Shown: piece after piece, positions 32,654-41,279 of the stretch
Numbering within the stretch: the first letter of the stretch is position 1
How the letters are laid out: each line of letters starts with the position of its first letter
Origin: an uncultured Lachnospiraceae bacterium
Lineage (GTDB): Bacteria; Bacillota; Clostridia; Lachnospirales; Lachnospiraceae
Reading direction: 5' to 3'
DNA length: 64,000 nt
NCBI GenBank assembly: GCA_910578085.1
Contig: CAJTPM010000011.1
Coordinates: 62,001-126,000, forward strand
Position numbers and translations under genes: made by a program
The notes under the pieces: generated by a model
The model's input: only the letters and a program-made list of their open reading frames with translations
What the model was told of the DNA's origin: nothing
Databases searched by the model: none

Positions 32654-33181
32654 ATGCGTAAAAGATTATTATCTGTTCTATTTTATTTTATTATGTTTTT
32701 CTGCTTTATACTGCAGTGTACCCTGTTTAAGCGGCTCAGTTTCGGAGGCATCAGCCCTAACCTGTTACTGATCACGACCACTTCCCTGGGTTTCATGCGG
32801 GGGGAGAAGCAGGGGCTGTTGGCAGGTTTTGTCAGTGGGCTGTTTGTGGACATCTTTTTTGGCGACGTGATAGGGCTTTATGCCATGCTCTACATGTACA
32901 TCGGATACCTGAACGGAAAATTCAGCCGAATTTTCTATCCGGAAGATATAAAACTGCCGTTGGCATTAATCACTCTGAGTGATCTGTCCTACGGTATGGT
33001 CTGCTATATTGTACTGTTTTTATTGCGGGGCAGACTGAATTTTCCTTATTTTTTCTTTCACATTATCCTGCCGGAAACGGTATATACGATCGTGATGAGT
33101 ATTATTCTCTATCCGATCCTGTTAACTATATACAAACGGCTGAATATAGACGAAGACAGGAGCGAAACAGATTTTGTTTGA
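32654..33181 (+). CDS. mreD: Rod-shape determining protein MreD
   Basis: A 175-residue integral membrane protein with about five hydrophobic helices, starting directly after the mreC stop. The sequence GISPNLLLITTTSLGFMRGEKQGLLAGFVSGLFVDIFFG matches MreD and resembles energy-coupling S-component folds. It overlaps the start of mrdA by 8 bases, so the mre genes and PBP2 form one coupled operon. Confidence 0.94.
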   Translation: MRKRLLSVLFYFIMFFCFILQCTLFKRLSFGGISPNLLLITTTSLGFMRGEKQGLLAGFVSGLFVDIFFGDVIGLYAMLYMYIGYLNGKFSRIFYPEDIKLPLALITLSDLSYGMVCYIVLFLLRGRLNFPYFFFHIILPETVYTIVMSIILYPILLTIYKRLNIDEDRSETDFV

Positions 33182-36044
33182 CAGAATAAAAGATAAAATA
33201 CTGAATATGGTGCTTTCCAGAGAGTTTGTGCTGATCCTTGCGATCTTTCTGTGTGGCGGTATTTTAGTTCACAGACTTTTTACTCTGCAGATCGTAAACG
33301 GAGCTTCCTATCTGGAGAATTTTCAACTGACCATCAGAAAAGAACGGTCGATTCCGGCTGCCCGGGGCAATATTTATGACAGGAACGGCAGACTGCTTGC
33401 TTACAATGAGCTTGCTTATTCTGTTACCATCGAAGATGTATATGAATCCGGCCGGATGAAAAATAAAAATATCAATGAGACGATCTATAAGGTGATCCGA
33501 ATGATAGAGGACAGCGGCGATGAGGTGATCAGCGATTTTGAGATCTATCTGGATTCCTCCGGTAATTACCAGTACAATGTGAGCGACAATGCACTGCTTC
33601 GTTTTCTGGGGGATGTGTACGGTGAGGCCGATGTCAATAAACTGGAATACAAGGAACGGACCGCATCTCCTGATGAGGTGATTGCCTATCTGTGCAGTTC
33701 CGACAGATATGGCGTTGGAACTTACAGAGAAAAAGAGGACGGTACGTTAGAGCTCATACCCGAAGAAGGGTATACAAAGGATGAAATTTTAAAGATTCTG
33801 ACTGTGAGGTTTGCGCTTTCCGCCAACAGCTACCAGAAATATATCGCAACCACCATCGCCACGGATGTGGGGGAAAGGACTGTGGCGGTAGTCAGTGAAA
33901 ATATTCAGTATCTGGATGGTGTCAATATTGCGGAGGATACGATCCGCAAATATGTTAACAGTGTATATTTTAGTCATATCATCGGCTATACCGGAAAGAT
34001 TCCATCCGAACGGCTTGTGGAGTATACGGAGCGGGACTCCACTTATGCTTTGAATGATCAGGTGGGCGTTGCGGGTATCGAGGCCTCCATGGAAGATATT
34101 CTGCGGGGAAAAAAGGGGTCTGAGGTGATCTATGTAGACAGTTTCGGTAAAGTGATTGAATCTACGGATTATGTGGAGCCGGGTGCCGGAGACGATATTT
34201 ACCTGACCCTGGATACCGAATTGCAGGCTGCAGCCTACAATATCCTGGAACAGAAGATTGCGGGTATCGTGGTTTCCAGAATCCGGAATATCAAAGAGTA
34301 TGTGCCAAAGGAAAACGCGGGAAGTTCTTCCATTCTGATCGCAATATACGATGTGTATAATACACTGATTGAAAACAGCATCATCGATGTCTCTCACTTT
34401 ACGGAACCGGATGCAAAGGAAACGGAACGGACCGTGGCGGAAAAGTACAGACAGCAGAAGGCAGGTGTGCTGGAAAAACTGCGGGAGGAACTGCTTGTCG
34501 AAAAGACGCCTTATGATCAGCTTTCCACAGAATATCAGGTCTACATGCTGTATATCGTATCTCTGCTTGGAAACAACAATATTCTTCTGACGGATGAAGT
34601 GGAAGACACAGATGAAATTTATCTGGCATGGCATCAGGAAGAAAATATACCTCTCGAACAGTATCTGCGGCACTGTATCGCAAAGCGCTGGATCGATGTG
34701 ACAAAGCTGGAGCTGGAAAACGATTACGCGGATTCAGAGGAGATATATGAAACGTTAGTGGACTATATCGTAAATAAACTGGATACGGATTCCACCTTTG
34801 AGAAACGGATCTACCGCTATATGATCAAAAACGATGTGCTGAGCGGCAAGGAGATCTGCCAGATACTCTGCGAACAGAAGGTTGTGGAAGTGGATATGGA
34901 GGTGGAAAACCGGTTGTACAGTGGTGGGATCACAGCATATCAGTTTATGCTGGACCGGATTTCAGATCTGGATATCACGCCAGCCCAGCTTGCTTTAGAG
35001 CCCTGTTCCGGTTCCATGGTAATAACAGATGTAAATACTGGCGATACGCTGGCTCTTGTTTCCTATCCAGGCTATGATACAAACAGGCTCGCCAACTCTA
35101 TCGATGCAGACTATTATGCCAGACTGATGAATGACGAGGCACGCCCGATGTACAGCAGGGCCACACAGGAGCGGACCGCTCCGGGTTCTACCTATAAGAT
35201 GGTTTCGGCCACAGCCGGGTTGATGGAGGGTGTCATTTCGCTCTCCACCACAGTCACCTGCTCAGGGCCATTTGAAAAAATAACGCCGTCACCCCATTGT
35301 CATATTTATCCCGGGGCCCATGGCAACATGAATGTGATCAGCAGTATCGAGAGATCCTGCAACAGTTTCTTTTATGAGATGGGCTACAGACTGGGGTCTT
35401 CAGGAGATTCTTACAAGAGTGAACGGGGTACGGATACTCTTGCAAAATATGCGGATATGTATGGGCTTTCCGAGACTTCCGGCCTGGAGCTGGAAGAGTC
35501 CGATCCAAAACTTTCTACGGAGGACGCCGTGCGTTCTTCTATCGGACAGGGAAATAATAACTTTACAACAGCTCAGCTTGCACGCTATGTGACAACGGTG
35601 GCCAACAGTGGAACCTGTTATAATCTGACTCTGATAGACAAGATCACCGATAAAAACGGCACACTGTTGGAGGACAGAAGCGCTGAGGTACGCAATTATG
35701 TGGAAATGGACGAAAGCAGCTGGAATGCCATCCATACCGGTATGCGGGGGGTTGTTGAAAGAATGTCCTATTATGCGGATCTGGGGGTCAATGTAGCCGG
35801 AAAAACAGGGACGGCAGAGCAATCGGAAAGACACCCGAACCACGCTCTGTTTGTCAGCTATGCGCCCTATGAAAATCCGGAAATTTCCGTGACGGTGCGT
35901 ATTGCGAACGGGTATTCCTCATCCTACGCCGCACAGACGGCAAAGGATATTTATACATATTATTATAAACTGGATGATGAAGAAAATATTCTCACCGGTC
36001 AGGCGGCGGAAAATATCAGAAATACCGCTATAGAAGGAGATTAG
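33174..36044 (+). CDS. mrdA: Penicillin-binding protein 2 (elongation transpeptidase), enlarged
   Basis: The 956-residue class B PBP cross-links peptidoglycan during elongation with RodA. It has an N-terminal anchor (about 18-38), the dimerisation/pedestal domain, and a transpeptidase with Ser672 in STYK, SCN in the SIERSCNSFF helix, and KTG in AGKTGTAEQ. Typical PBP2 is 600-700 residues. Here about 240 residues are inserted between TLDTELQAAAYNIL (about 342-355) and the start of the transpeptidase core (about 605). The insert is helical and highly charged. The start is TTG 33174 behind ACAGGAG, overlapping mreD. Confidence 0.95.
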   Translation: MFDRIKDKILNMVLSREFVLILAIFLCGGILVHRLFTLQIVNGASYLENFQLTIRKERSIPAARGNIYDRNGRLLAYNELAYSVTIEDVYESGRMKNKNINETIYKVIRMIEDSGDEVISDFEIYLDSSGNYQYNVSDNALLRFLGDVYGEADVNKLEYKERTASPDEVIAYLCSSDRYGVGTYREKEDGTLELIPEEGYTKDEILKILTVRFALSANSYQKYIATTIATDVGERTVAVVSENIQYLDGVNIAEDTIRKYVNSVYFSHIIGYTGKIPSERLVEYTERDSTYALNDQVGVAGIEASMEDILRGKKGSEVIYVDSFGKVIESTDYVEPGAGDDIYLTLDTELQAAAYNILEQKIAGIVVSRIRNIKEYVPKENAGSSSILIAIYDVYNTLIENSIIDVSHFTEPDAKETERTVAEKYRQQKAGVLEKLREELLVEKTPYDQLSTEYQVYMLYIVSLLGNNNILLTDEVEDTDEIYLAWHQEENIPLEQYLRHCIAKRWIDVTKLELENDYADSEEIYETLVDYIVNKLDTDSTFEKRIYRYMIKNDVLSGKEICQILCEQKVVEVDMEVENRLYSGGITAYQFMLDRISDLDITPAQLALEPCSGSMVITDVNTGDTLALVSYPGYDTNRLANSIDADYYARLMNDEARPMYSRATQERTAPGSTYKMVSATAGLMEGVISLSTTVTCSGPFEKITPSPHCHIYPGAHGNMNVISSIERSCNSFFYEMGYRLGSSGDSYKSERGTDTLAKYADMYGLSETSGLELEESDPKLSTEDAVRSSIGQGNNNFTTAQLARYVTTVANSGTCYNLTLIDKITDKNGTLLEDRSAEVRNYVEMDESSWNAIHTGMRGVVERMSYYADLGVNVAGKTGTAEQSERHPNHALFVSYAPYENPEISVTVRIANGYSSSYAAQTAKDIYTYYYKLDDEENILTGQAAENIRNTAIEGD

Positions 36045-36065
36045 TCCGCAGACTGTGGAAAGGGA

Positions 36066-36779
36066 ATGGTTGCTGAGATGAGAGAGCGCACATTTACATT
36101 AAAAAGCTATCCGAAGGGCCTGGCACTTCAGATCAGACCGGACGCGGAAGTAGAGACATTGCTCGAAGAGTTGCGGCAAAAATTTGAAACTTCCAGACAT
36201 TTTTTTGGCAGCATGCAGGTAGGACTGGCTCTTTCCGGAAAGGAACTGACAGAGGAAGAGGAAAATGCGGTATTGGACGTGATCGAAACAAGTTCGGATC
36301 TGCAGGTAGTCTGTCTGATCGGAAATGATGAAAAGATCCGTTATCTGCTGGAGGAAGCTCTGGACGAAAACAGGCCATCCAAGCGGGAAACCGGACTGGA
36401 CGGGCAGTTTTATCGAGGCACTTTAAAAAAGGGACAGAGCCTGGAAACAGAACATTCTGTTATTATATTAGGGGATGTAAATCCGGGAGCTAAAATATTT
36501 TCTCAAAGAGATGTCATTGTACTTGGGGCGCTTTTGGGGGAAGTACATGCCGGTATCGGTTCGGAAGATGAGGACGGGCACTATGTATGTGCACTGGATT
36601 TTTCGCCGGAGAAACTGAAGATCGGCAGCTATAAATACAGAAAGAAACCGTCAAAACACTTTTGGCCGGATTCTTATAAAAAATTGCCGAAGATAGCCAC
36701 CCTGCAGGGGGGAGAAATTATTGTAAAACCTGTCACAAAAGAATTACTGGGCCAGCTTACCGTGATCGGAAACGACTGA
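36066..36779 (+). CDS. minC: Septum site-determining protein MinC
   Basis: The 237-residue FtsZ inhibitor has a weakly conserved N-terminal domain and the well-conserved C-terminal beta-helix domain (ILGDVNPGAKIFSQRDVIVLGALLGEVHAG), which binds MinD. Two in-frame ATGs (36066 and 36078) follow GGAAAGGG; the first is used here, but its spacing is short. It is 21 bases after mrdA and starts the min set, so elongation and division-site genes are probably cotranscribed. Confidence 0.93.
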   Translation: MVAEMRERTFTLKSYPKGLALQIRPDAEVETLLEELRQKFETSRHFFGSMQVGLALSGKELTEEEENAVLDVIETSSDLQVVCLIGNDEKIRYLLEEALDENRPSKRETGLDGQFYRGTLKKGQSLETEHSVIILGDVNPGAKIFSQRDVIVLGALLGEVHAGIGSEDEDGHYVCALDFSPEKLKIGSYKYRKKPSKHFWPDSYKKLPKIATLQGGEIIVKPVTKELLGQLTVIGND

Positions 36780-36923
36780 TCCGGTCAATAATATGACCGA
36801 TATAGTCAAAAATGGCCAAGGAAGCTGTCCGGGGGACGACAAAATCACGAAAAATTTCTGTTCTGTAAAAGGACAGAGAATCCATCTCCAAGGAGTTGGA
36901 CTGCAGAAAGTGAGGTAGCGTAT

Positions 36924-37715
36924 ATGAGTGAAGTAATTGTCGTCACGTCAGGGAAAGGCGGTGTTGGAAAGACCACAACATGCGCAAATGTAGGAACAGG
37001 TCTTGCAAAACTGGGAAAGAAGGTACTACTCATCGACACCGATATCGGTCTGCGCAATCTTGATGTAGTTATGGGATTGGAAAACAGGATCGTCTATAAT
37101 CTGGTGGATGTAGCGGAAGGGAAGTGCCGTGCAAAACAGGCCATGATCAAGGACAAAAGGCATCCGGGACTGTGCCTTCTGCCTTCGGCCCAGACAAGAG
37201 ATAAAACGGCGGTAAAGCCGGAACAGATGGTGAAACTGATCGATCAGCTGAAGAATCAGTTTGATTACATTATCCTGGATTGTCCTGCGGGTATTGAACA
37301 GGGCTTCAAAAATGCAATAGCCGGGGCAAACAGAGCACTCGTTGTCACAACCCCCGAGGTCTCTGCCATCAGGGATGCGGACAGGATCATCGGGCTTCTG
37401 GAAGCCAACGGTTTTGAAAAAATTGATCTTGTAATCAACAGACTCCGCTACGATATGATAAAGCGGGGAGATATGATGTCCTCTTCGGATGTAGTCGATA
37501 TATTATCCATTCCTCTAATCGGTATTGTACCCGATGATGAGAGTGTGGTCGTTTCCACGAATCAGGGGGAGCCCGTTGTGGGTAATTTCACAATGGCGGG
37601 AGAAGCATATCGGAATATCTGTCACCGGGTGCTGGGAGAAGAAGTACCTTTTATTGAATTTGAAAAAGGATTTTCTTTCTGGACGAAGGTGACCGGGATA
37701 TTCAGAAGAAATTAG
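36924..37715 (+). CDS. minD: Septum site-determining ATPase MinD
   Basis: A 263-residue ParA/MinD-family ATPase with the deviant Walker A motif GKGGVGKTT (residues 10-18), DTDIGLRNLD, and DCPAG. The C-terminal tail FSFWTKVTGIFRRN forms the amphipathic helix that targets MinD to the membrane. It recruits MinC and is displaced by MinE. It is followed after 13 bases by minE. Confidence 0.98.
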   Translation: MSEVIVVTSGKGGVGKTTTCANVGTGLAKLGKKVLLIDTDIGLRNLDVVMGLENRIVYNLVDVAEGKCRAKQAMIKDKRHPGLCLLPSAQTRDKTAVKPEQMVKLIDQLKNQFDYIILDCPAGIEQGFKNAIAGANRALVVTTPEVSAIRDADRIIGLLEANGFEKIDLVINRLRYDMIKRGDMMSSSDVVDILSIPLIGIVPDDESVVVSTNQGEPVVGNFTMAGEAYRNICHRVLGEEVPFIEFEKGFSFWTKVTGIFRRN

Positions 37716-37728
37716 GGGGAGGTTTCAT

Positions 37729-38013
37729 ATGAAATTACATCGATTTTTTCAAAAGAGAAGTTCGGGCAATATTGCCAGAGACAGACTGAAGATACTGCTC
37801 ATCTCCGACAGAGTCAACTGTTCGCCGGAGATGATGAATATGATAAAAAATGATATTGCAGGTGTGATATCACGTTATATGAAGATTGATGAAGAGAGTA
37901 TGGAGGTCCAGATCACTAAGAAAAACAGCATGGGTGCATCCAGAAAATCACCATTTTTGTATGTAAATATTCCGATTCTGGATATTTCCTCCACACCTTC
38001 GGGAAAACTATAA
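37729..38013 (+). CDS. minE: Cell division topological specificity factor MinE
   Basis: The 94-residue protein stimulates MinD ATPase and drives Min oscillation. It has an N-terminal membrane-binding stretch (FFQKRSSGNIARDRLKILLISDR) and a C-terminal dimer domain. The presence of MinE, rather than only DivIVA, indicates an oscillating Min system, as in many Lachnospiraceae. GGGGGAGG precedes ATG 37729. Confidence 0.95.
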   Translation: MKLHRFFQKRSSGNIARDRLKILLISDRVNCSPEMMNMIKNDIAGVISRYMKIDEESMEVQITKKNSMGASRKSPFLYVNIPILDISSTPSGKL

Positions 38014-38047
38014 CAATGCGCCATACCGCGCAGACAGGTAATAACAT

Positions 38048-39175
38048 ATGTTTCGACAACATGGCATCCGTGATTTTTTGCGGGATTATGATTTTAAGTT
38101 GATATTTTTAGTGGTTTCTCTGACAGTGCTTGGCGTTTTCGCAGTCGGAAGCGCCAGGCCTGACTTACAGGGAAGACAGCTTATGGGAATGTCACTCAGT
38201 ATTTTTGTGATGCTGGTAGTCTCTTTTGTGGATTACCATTTTGTGCTGAAATTTTACTGGCTGATTTATATTTTGAATATTATTTTGCTCGGATTGGTGT
38301 TAAGTCCTCTTGGAGACGACGGCGGTGGGGCCCAGAGATGGCTGGATTTGAAAGTAATTCGCTTTCAACCTTCAGAACTTGCGAAAATACTGTTGATTTT
38401 ATTCTTTGCACAGTTTATTATGATAAATAGGGAGAGATTGAATAGTTTTGGAATTATCCTGTTGTCAGCGATATTGATTGCTGTTCCGTTGATACTTGTG
38501 GTAGGAGAAGATTTGTCCACTACGATCGTGATTGCCATTGTATTTTGTGTTATGCTGTACATCGGCGGTTTGAGTTATAAGCTGATTCTGGCAGTGCTCG
38601 CCATCACGGTTCCGGTGGCCGTCATTTTCCTGACAATGGTCATACAGCCGGATCAGAAGATTTTGCAGGATTATCAGCAGAAACGTATCCTGGCATGGCT
38701 TTATCCTGATGAGTATAAGGATACGGAAGCCTACCAGCAGAATAATTCCATGATGGCGATTGGTTCAGGACAGCTCTTTGGAAAAGGCTATAACAACAAT
38801 GAGATTGGTTCTGTAAAAAATGGGAATTTTATTTCAGAAGCCCAGACAGACTTTATTTTCGCCATTATCGGGGAAGAATGGGGATTCGCAGGAAGCTGTT
38901 TGATCATTATCCTTCAGTTACTCATTGCACTGAAATGTGCGCTCATCGGATGGAAAGCCAGGGATATGGCCGGACATGTGATAGCCGGCGGAGTCGCCGG
39001 TCTGGTTTGTTTTCAAAGTTTTATCAATATGGGGGTTGCGACCGGACTGGTTCCGAATACAGGACTTCCGCTGCCGTTTGTCAGTTATGGACTGACTTCC
39101 CTTGTCAGTATGTATCTTGGGATCGGATTTGTCCTTAATGTGAGATGGGTGAGCCGCAGAGCAAGGAACGACTGA
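38048..39175 (+). CDS. rodA: Rod-shape determining glycosyltransferase RodA (SEDS)
   Basis: A 375-residue SEDS protein with about ten transmembrane helices that polymerises lipid II together with PBP2. Motifs include QPSELAKILLILFFAQF, GEDLSTTIVIAIVF and the C-terminal GLPLPFVSYGLTSLVSMYLGIGFVLN. Assignment to RodA rather than FtsW rests on its place in the mre/mrd/min operon. The binding site (ACAGGT) is weak, 34 bases after minE. Confidence 0.94.
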   Translation: MFRQHGIRDFLRDYDFKLIFLVVSLTVLGVFAVGSARPDLQGRQLMGMSLSIFVMLVVSFVDYHFVLKFYWLIYILNIILLGLVLSPLGDDGGGAQRWLDLKVIRFQPSELAKILLILFFAQFIMINRERLNSFGIILLSAILIAVPLILVVGEDLSTTIVIAIVFCVMLYIGGLSYKLILAVLAITVPVAVIFLTMVIQPDQKILQDYQQKRILAWLYPDEYKDTEAYQQNNSMMAIGSGQLFGKGYNNNEIGSVKNGNFISEAQTDFIFAIIGEEWGFAGSCLIIILQLLIALKCALIGWKARDMAGHVIAGGVAGLVCFQSFINMGVATGLVPNTGLPLPFVSYGLTSLVSMYLGIGFVLNVRWVSRRARND

Positions 39176-39229
39176 AATGTTGCCAATTGACAGAAAATAA
39201 TTGCATTAAAGAAGAGGTGAGAAGGGATT

Positions 39230-39625
39230 ATGAATATTGCATTGATAGCACACGATGCAAAAAAGAAGCTGATGCAGAACTTCTGCATTGCTTACAGGGG
39301 TATTTTAAGTAAAAATGAGTTGTTTGCCACAGGAACAACAGGCAGACTGATCGAGGAAGTCACAAATCTGAATGTACACAAGTATCTGGCGGGCCATCTG
39401 GGAGGGGAGCAGCAGATGGGGGCGGATATTGAACACAATCAGATCGATCTGGTGGTTTTTTTGCGGGATCCGCTTACATCAAAGTCCCATGAACCGGATG
39501 TGAACAATGTTGTCAAGCTGTGTGACACACACAATATCCCGCTTGCTACAAACCTTGCATCAGCGGAACTTTTGGTGAAAGCACTTGACAGAGGAGACTT
39601 GGAGTGGCGTGAAATGTACAAGTAA
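39230..39625 (+). CDS. mgsA: Methylglyoxal synthase
   Basis: The 131-residue enzyme converts dihydroxyacetone phosphate to methylglyoxal and phosphate. It shows ALIAHDAKK at the N-terminus, the phosphate-binding ATGTTGRLIEE, the GGEQQMGADI loop, and LVVFLRDPLT with the catalytic Asp nearby. It is the last gene of the rodA stretch and overlaps the start proposed for the carboxypeptidase gene. A strong GAAGAGGTGAGAAGG region precedes its ATG. Confidence 0.97.
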   Translation: MNIALIAHDAKKKLMQNFCIAYRGILSKNELFATGTTGRLIEEVTNLNVHKYLAGHLGGEQQMGADIEHNQIDLVVFLRDPLTSKSHEPDVNNVVKLCDTHNIPLATNLASAELLVKALDRGDLEWREMYK

Positions 39626-40622
39626 AACGGCAAGCTTGCGCTCACATACGAAGATTCGCTTTATGAACTCCGTATTTATGGCCTGTCTGTGTCTTATTCT
39701 GTTGACCGGCTGCGGAAGTGACAGTTATGCGATACCCTATGACGCATATTCTGCAAACAGCAGTTTCACCGTTTTAAGTGCAGACAGGGCAGGGCGGGCC
39801 GAGCCTTTTGCTACAGATTTATGTATAGCAAATGAAAATTATAATGAGGACATGGCGGATATGTCTGCTGCGGAAGCGGCGGGTCTGTTTTCCATAGGGG
39901 ATAAACAGACGCTGTATTCCAAAAATGTTCATGAAAGACTCTATCCGGCATCTCTCACAAAAGTCATGACTGCTCTTGTGGCTTTGAAAAATGGAAACCG
40001 CGAGGATGTTCTGACAGCCTCCGCTAATGTAAAGATCACGGAGTCAGGCGCAACCTTATCCGGTCTGAAGGAAGGGGATAAAATGACTCTGGATCAGGCG
40101 CTTCGGATTCTATTGCTGCAGTCGGCAAACGATGTGGCAGTAATGATCGCGGAGCAGTATGGAGGGACAGTCGAGCATTTCTGTGAAATGATGAATGAGG
40201 AAGCAAAATCTATCGGTGCTACCAACTGTAATTTTGCCAATCCTCATGGCCTGACGGACGAGGCGCATTATGTGACAGCTTATGATATGTATTTGATCTT
40301 TAATGAGGCCTGTAAATATGAGCTTTTTAAAGAAATTATTGGTATGTCCAGCTATTCGACTGTCTATTATGATGCAGCCGGCGGAGAAATCAGTTTTGAG
40401 AAACCTTCCACAAACTGGTATTTTAACGGTGAAGCCACTGCGCCGACTGGTATCACGGTGCTTGGCGGAAAGACCGGCACCACCAGTGCAGCCGGGAACT
40501 GTCTTGTGCTGCTGTCCAGCGATACGAGTGGGAAATCTTATATTTCTGTTATTTTAAAGGCGCCGGAACGTGGGATCTTATATACAGAAATGACAGACCT
40601 GCTCTCGGTGATACAAAAATAA
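39609..40622 (+). CDS. D-alanyl-D-alanine carboxypeptidase, lipoprotein
   Basis: This class C-type PBP (serine-type D-Ala-D-Ala carboxypeptidase) trims pentapeptides outside the membrane. The motifs are SLTK (PASLTKVMTA), SAN (QSANDVAVM) and KTG (GGKTGTTSAAG). A signal region ends in the lipobox LLTGC (Cys35), so the enzyme is probably a lipoprotein, without the usual C-terminal amphipathic anchor. The start is uncertain: GTG 39609, with GGAG 4 bases before it, overlaps mgsA; ATG 39663 has no binding site but would still give a signal peptide. Confidence 0.9.
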   Translation: MKCTSKTASLRSHTKIRFMNSVFMACLCLILLTGCGSDSYAIPYDAYSANSSFTVLSADRAGRAEPFATDLCIANENYNEDMADMSAAEAAGLFSIGDKQTLYSKNVHERLYPASLTKVMTALVALKNGNREDVLTASANVKITESGATLSGLKEGDKMTLDQALRILLLQSANDVAVMIAEQYGGTVEHFCEMMNEEAKSIGATNCNFANPHGLTDEAHYVTAYDMYLIFNEACKYELFKEIIGMSSYSTVYYDAAGGEISFEKPSTNWYFNGEATAPTGITVLGGKTGTTSAAGNCLVLLSSDTSGKSYISVILKAPERGILYTEMTDLLSVIQK

Positions 40623-40634
40623 ATACAATACTTA

Positions 40635-40663
40635 TTGTTTTTTTGGACGGAATCACTTATAAT
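40635..40663 (+). promoter_or_regulatory. Sigma-A-like promoter for the 40755 gene
   Basis: TTGTTT (40635-40640) and a consensus TATAAT (40658-40663) are 17 bases apart, 91 bases before the next ATG. It probably starts a new transcription unit. Confidence 0.6.
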
Positions 40664-40754
40664 GAGTATAGAATTTAGGCCAGGCTATCAAAAAACACGG
40701 GAAGCTGTTATTTAAGGTAGTTTCTGGAACTACTTACATCAGGAGGTTTTTTCA

Positions 40755-41174
40755 ATGATTCAGTTAATCGCAGGAAGAAAAGGAAAAGGGAAAACAAAGC
40801 AGTTGCTGGATAAAGTTAACGCAGAAATAAAAACAGTGTCCGGCAATATTACTTATCTGGATAAGAGTACAAAACATATGTTTGAACTTAATAATAGAGT
40901 AAGACTGATCAATGTGACAGAGTATATGGTTTCGGACGCGGACGAGTTTATCGGATTTGTCAGTGGTATTATTTCTCAGGATCATGATCTTGAGCAGATG
41001 TATTTTGACAGTTTTTTAAAAATCGCCTGTCTGGAGGGGCAGGATATTGAACCGACTGTCAAAAAACTGGAAATGATCAGTGAAAAGTTCGGCGTACAGT
41101 TTGTCATAAGTGTTTCCCTGGATGAACATGAATTACCCGAATCCCTGAAATCCAACGTACTGATCGCACTTTAA
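40755..41174 (+). CDS. Small P-loop protein, function unknown
   Basis: A 139-residue soluble protein. The N-terminus reads IQLIAGRKGKGKTKQLLDKV, a Walker A-like GxxGxGKT/K loop, and a hydrophobic strand precedes an SLDE box near the C-terminus that could serve as Walker B or sensor. It is much shorter than PilT-type ATPases, to which such proteins are sometimes compared. It lies between the D,D-carboxypeptidase and HlyD-like/SepF genes, so a link to envelope growth is possible but not shown. CAGGAGG precedes its ATG. Confidence 0.75.
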   Translation: MIQLIAGRKGKGKTKQLLDKVNAEIKTVSGNITYLDKSTKHMFELNNRVRLINVTEYMVSDADEFIGFVSGIISQDHDLEQMYFDSFLKIACLEGQDIEPTVKKLEMISEKFGVQFVISVSLDEHELPESLKSNVLIAL

Positions 41175-41199
41175 AATCAAACAGAAGATAAAGCTACAT

Positions 41200-41231
41200 A
41201 AAGCCTCGGGAATTAAATTCTCCGGGGCTTT
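41200..41231 (+). terminator. Terminator-like hairpin after the P-loop gene
   Basis: AAAGCCTCGG and CCGGGGCTTT form a 10-bp stem with one G-T pair around a 12-base loop. The T-tract is short (CTTTCAAATT), so termination may be partial. Confidence 0.55.
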
Positions 41232-41279
41232 CAAATTGGCGGCGGGGTTCTGCAGAAATAACCGGAGGAGTATATTGTT

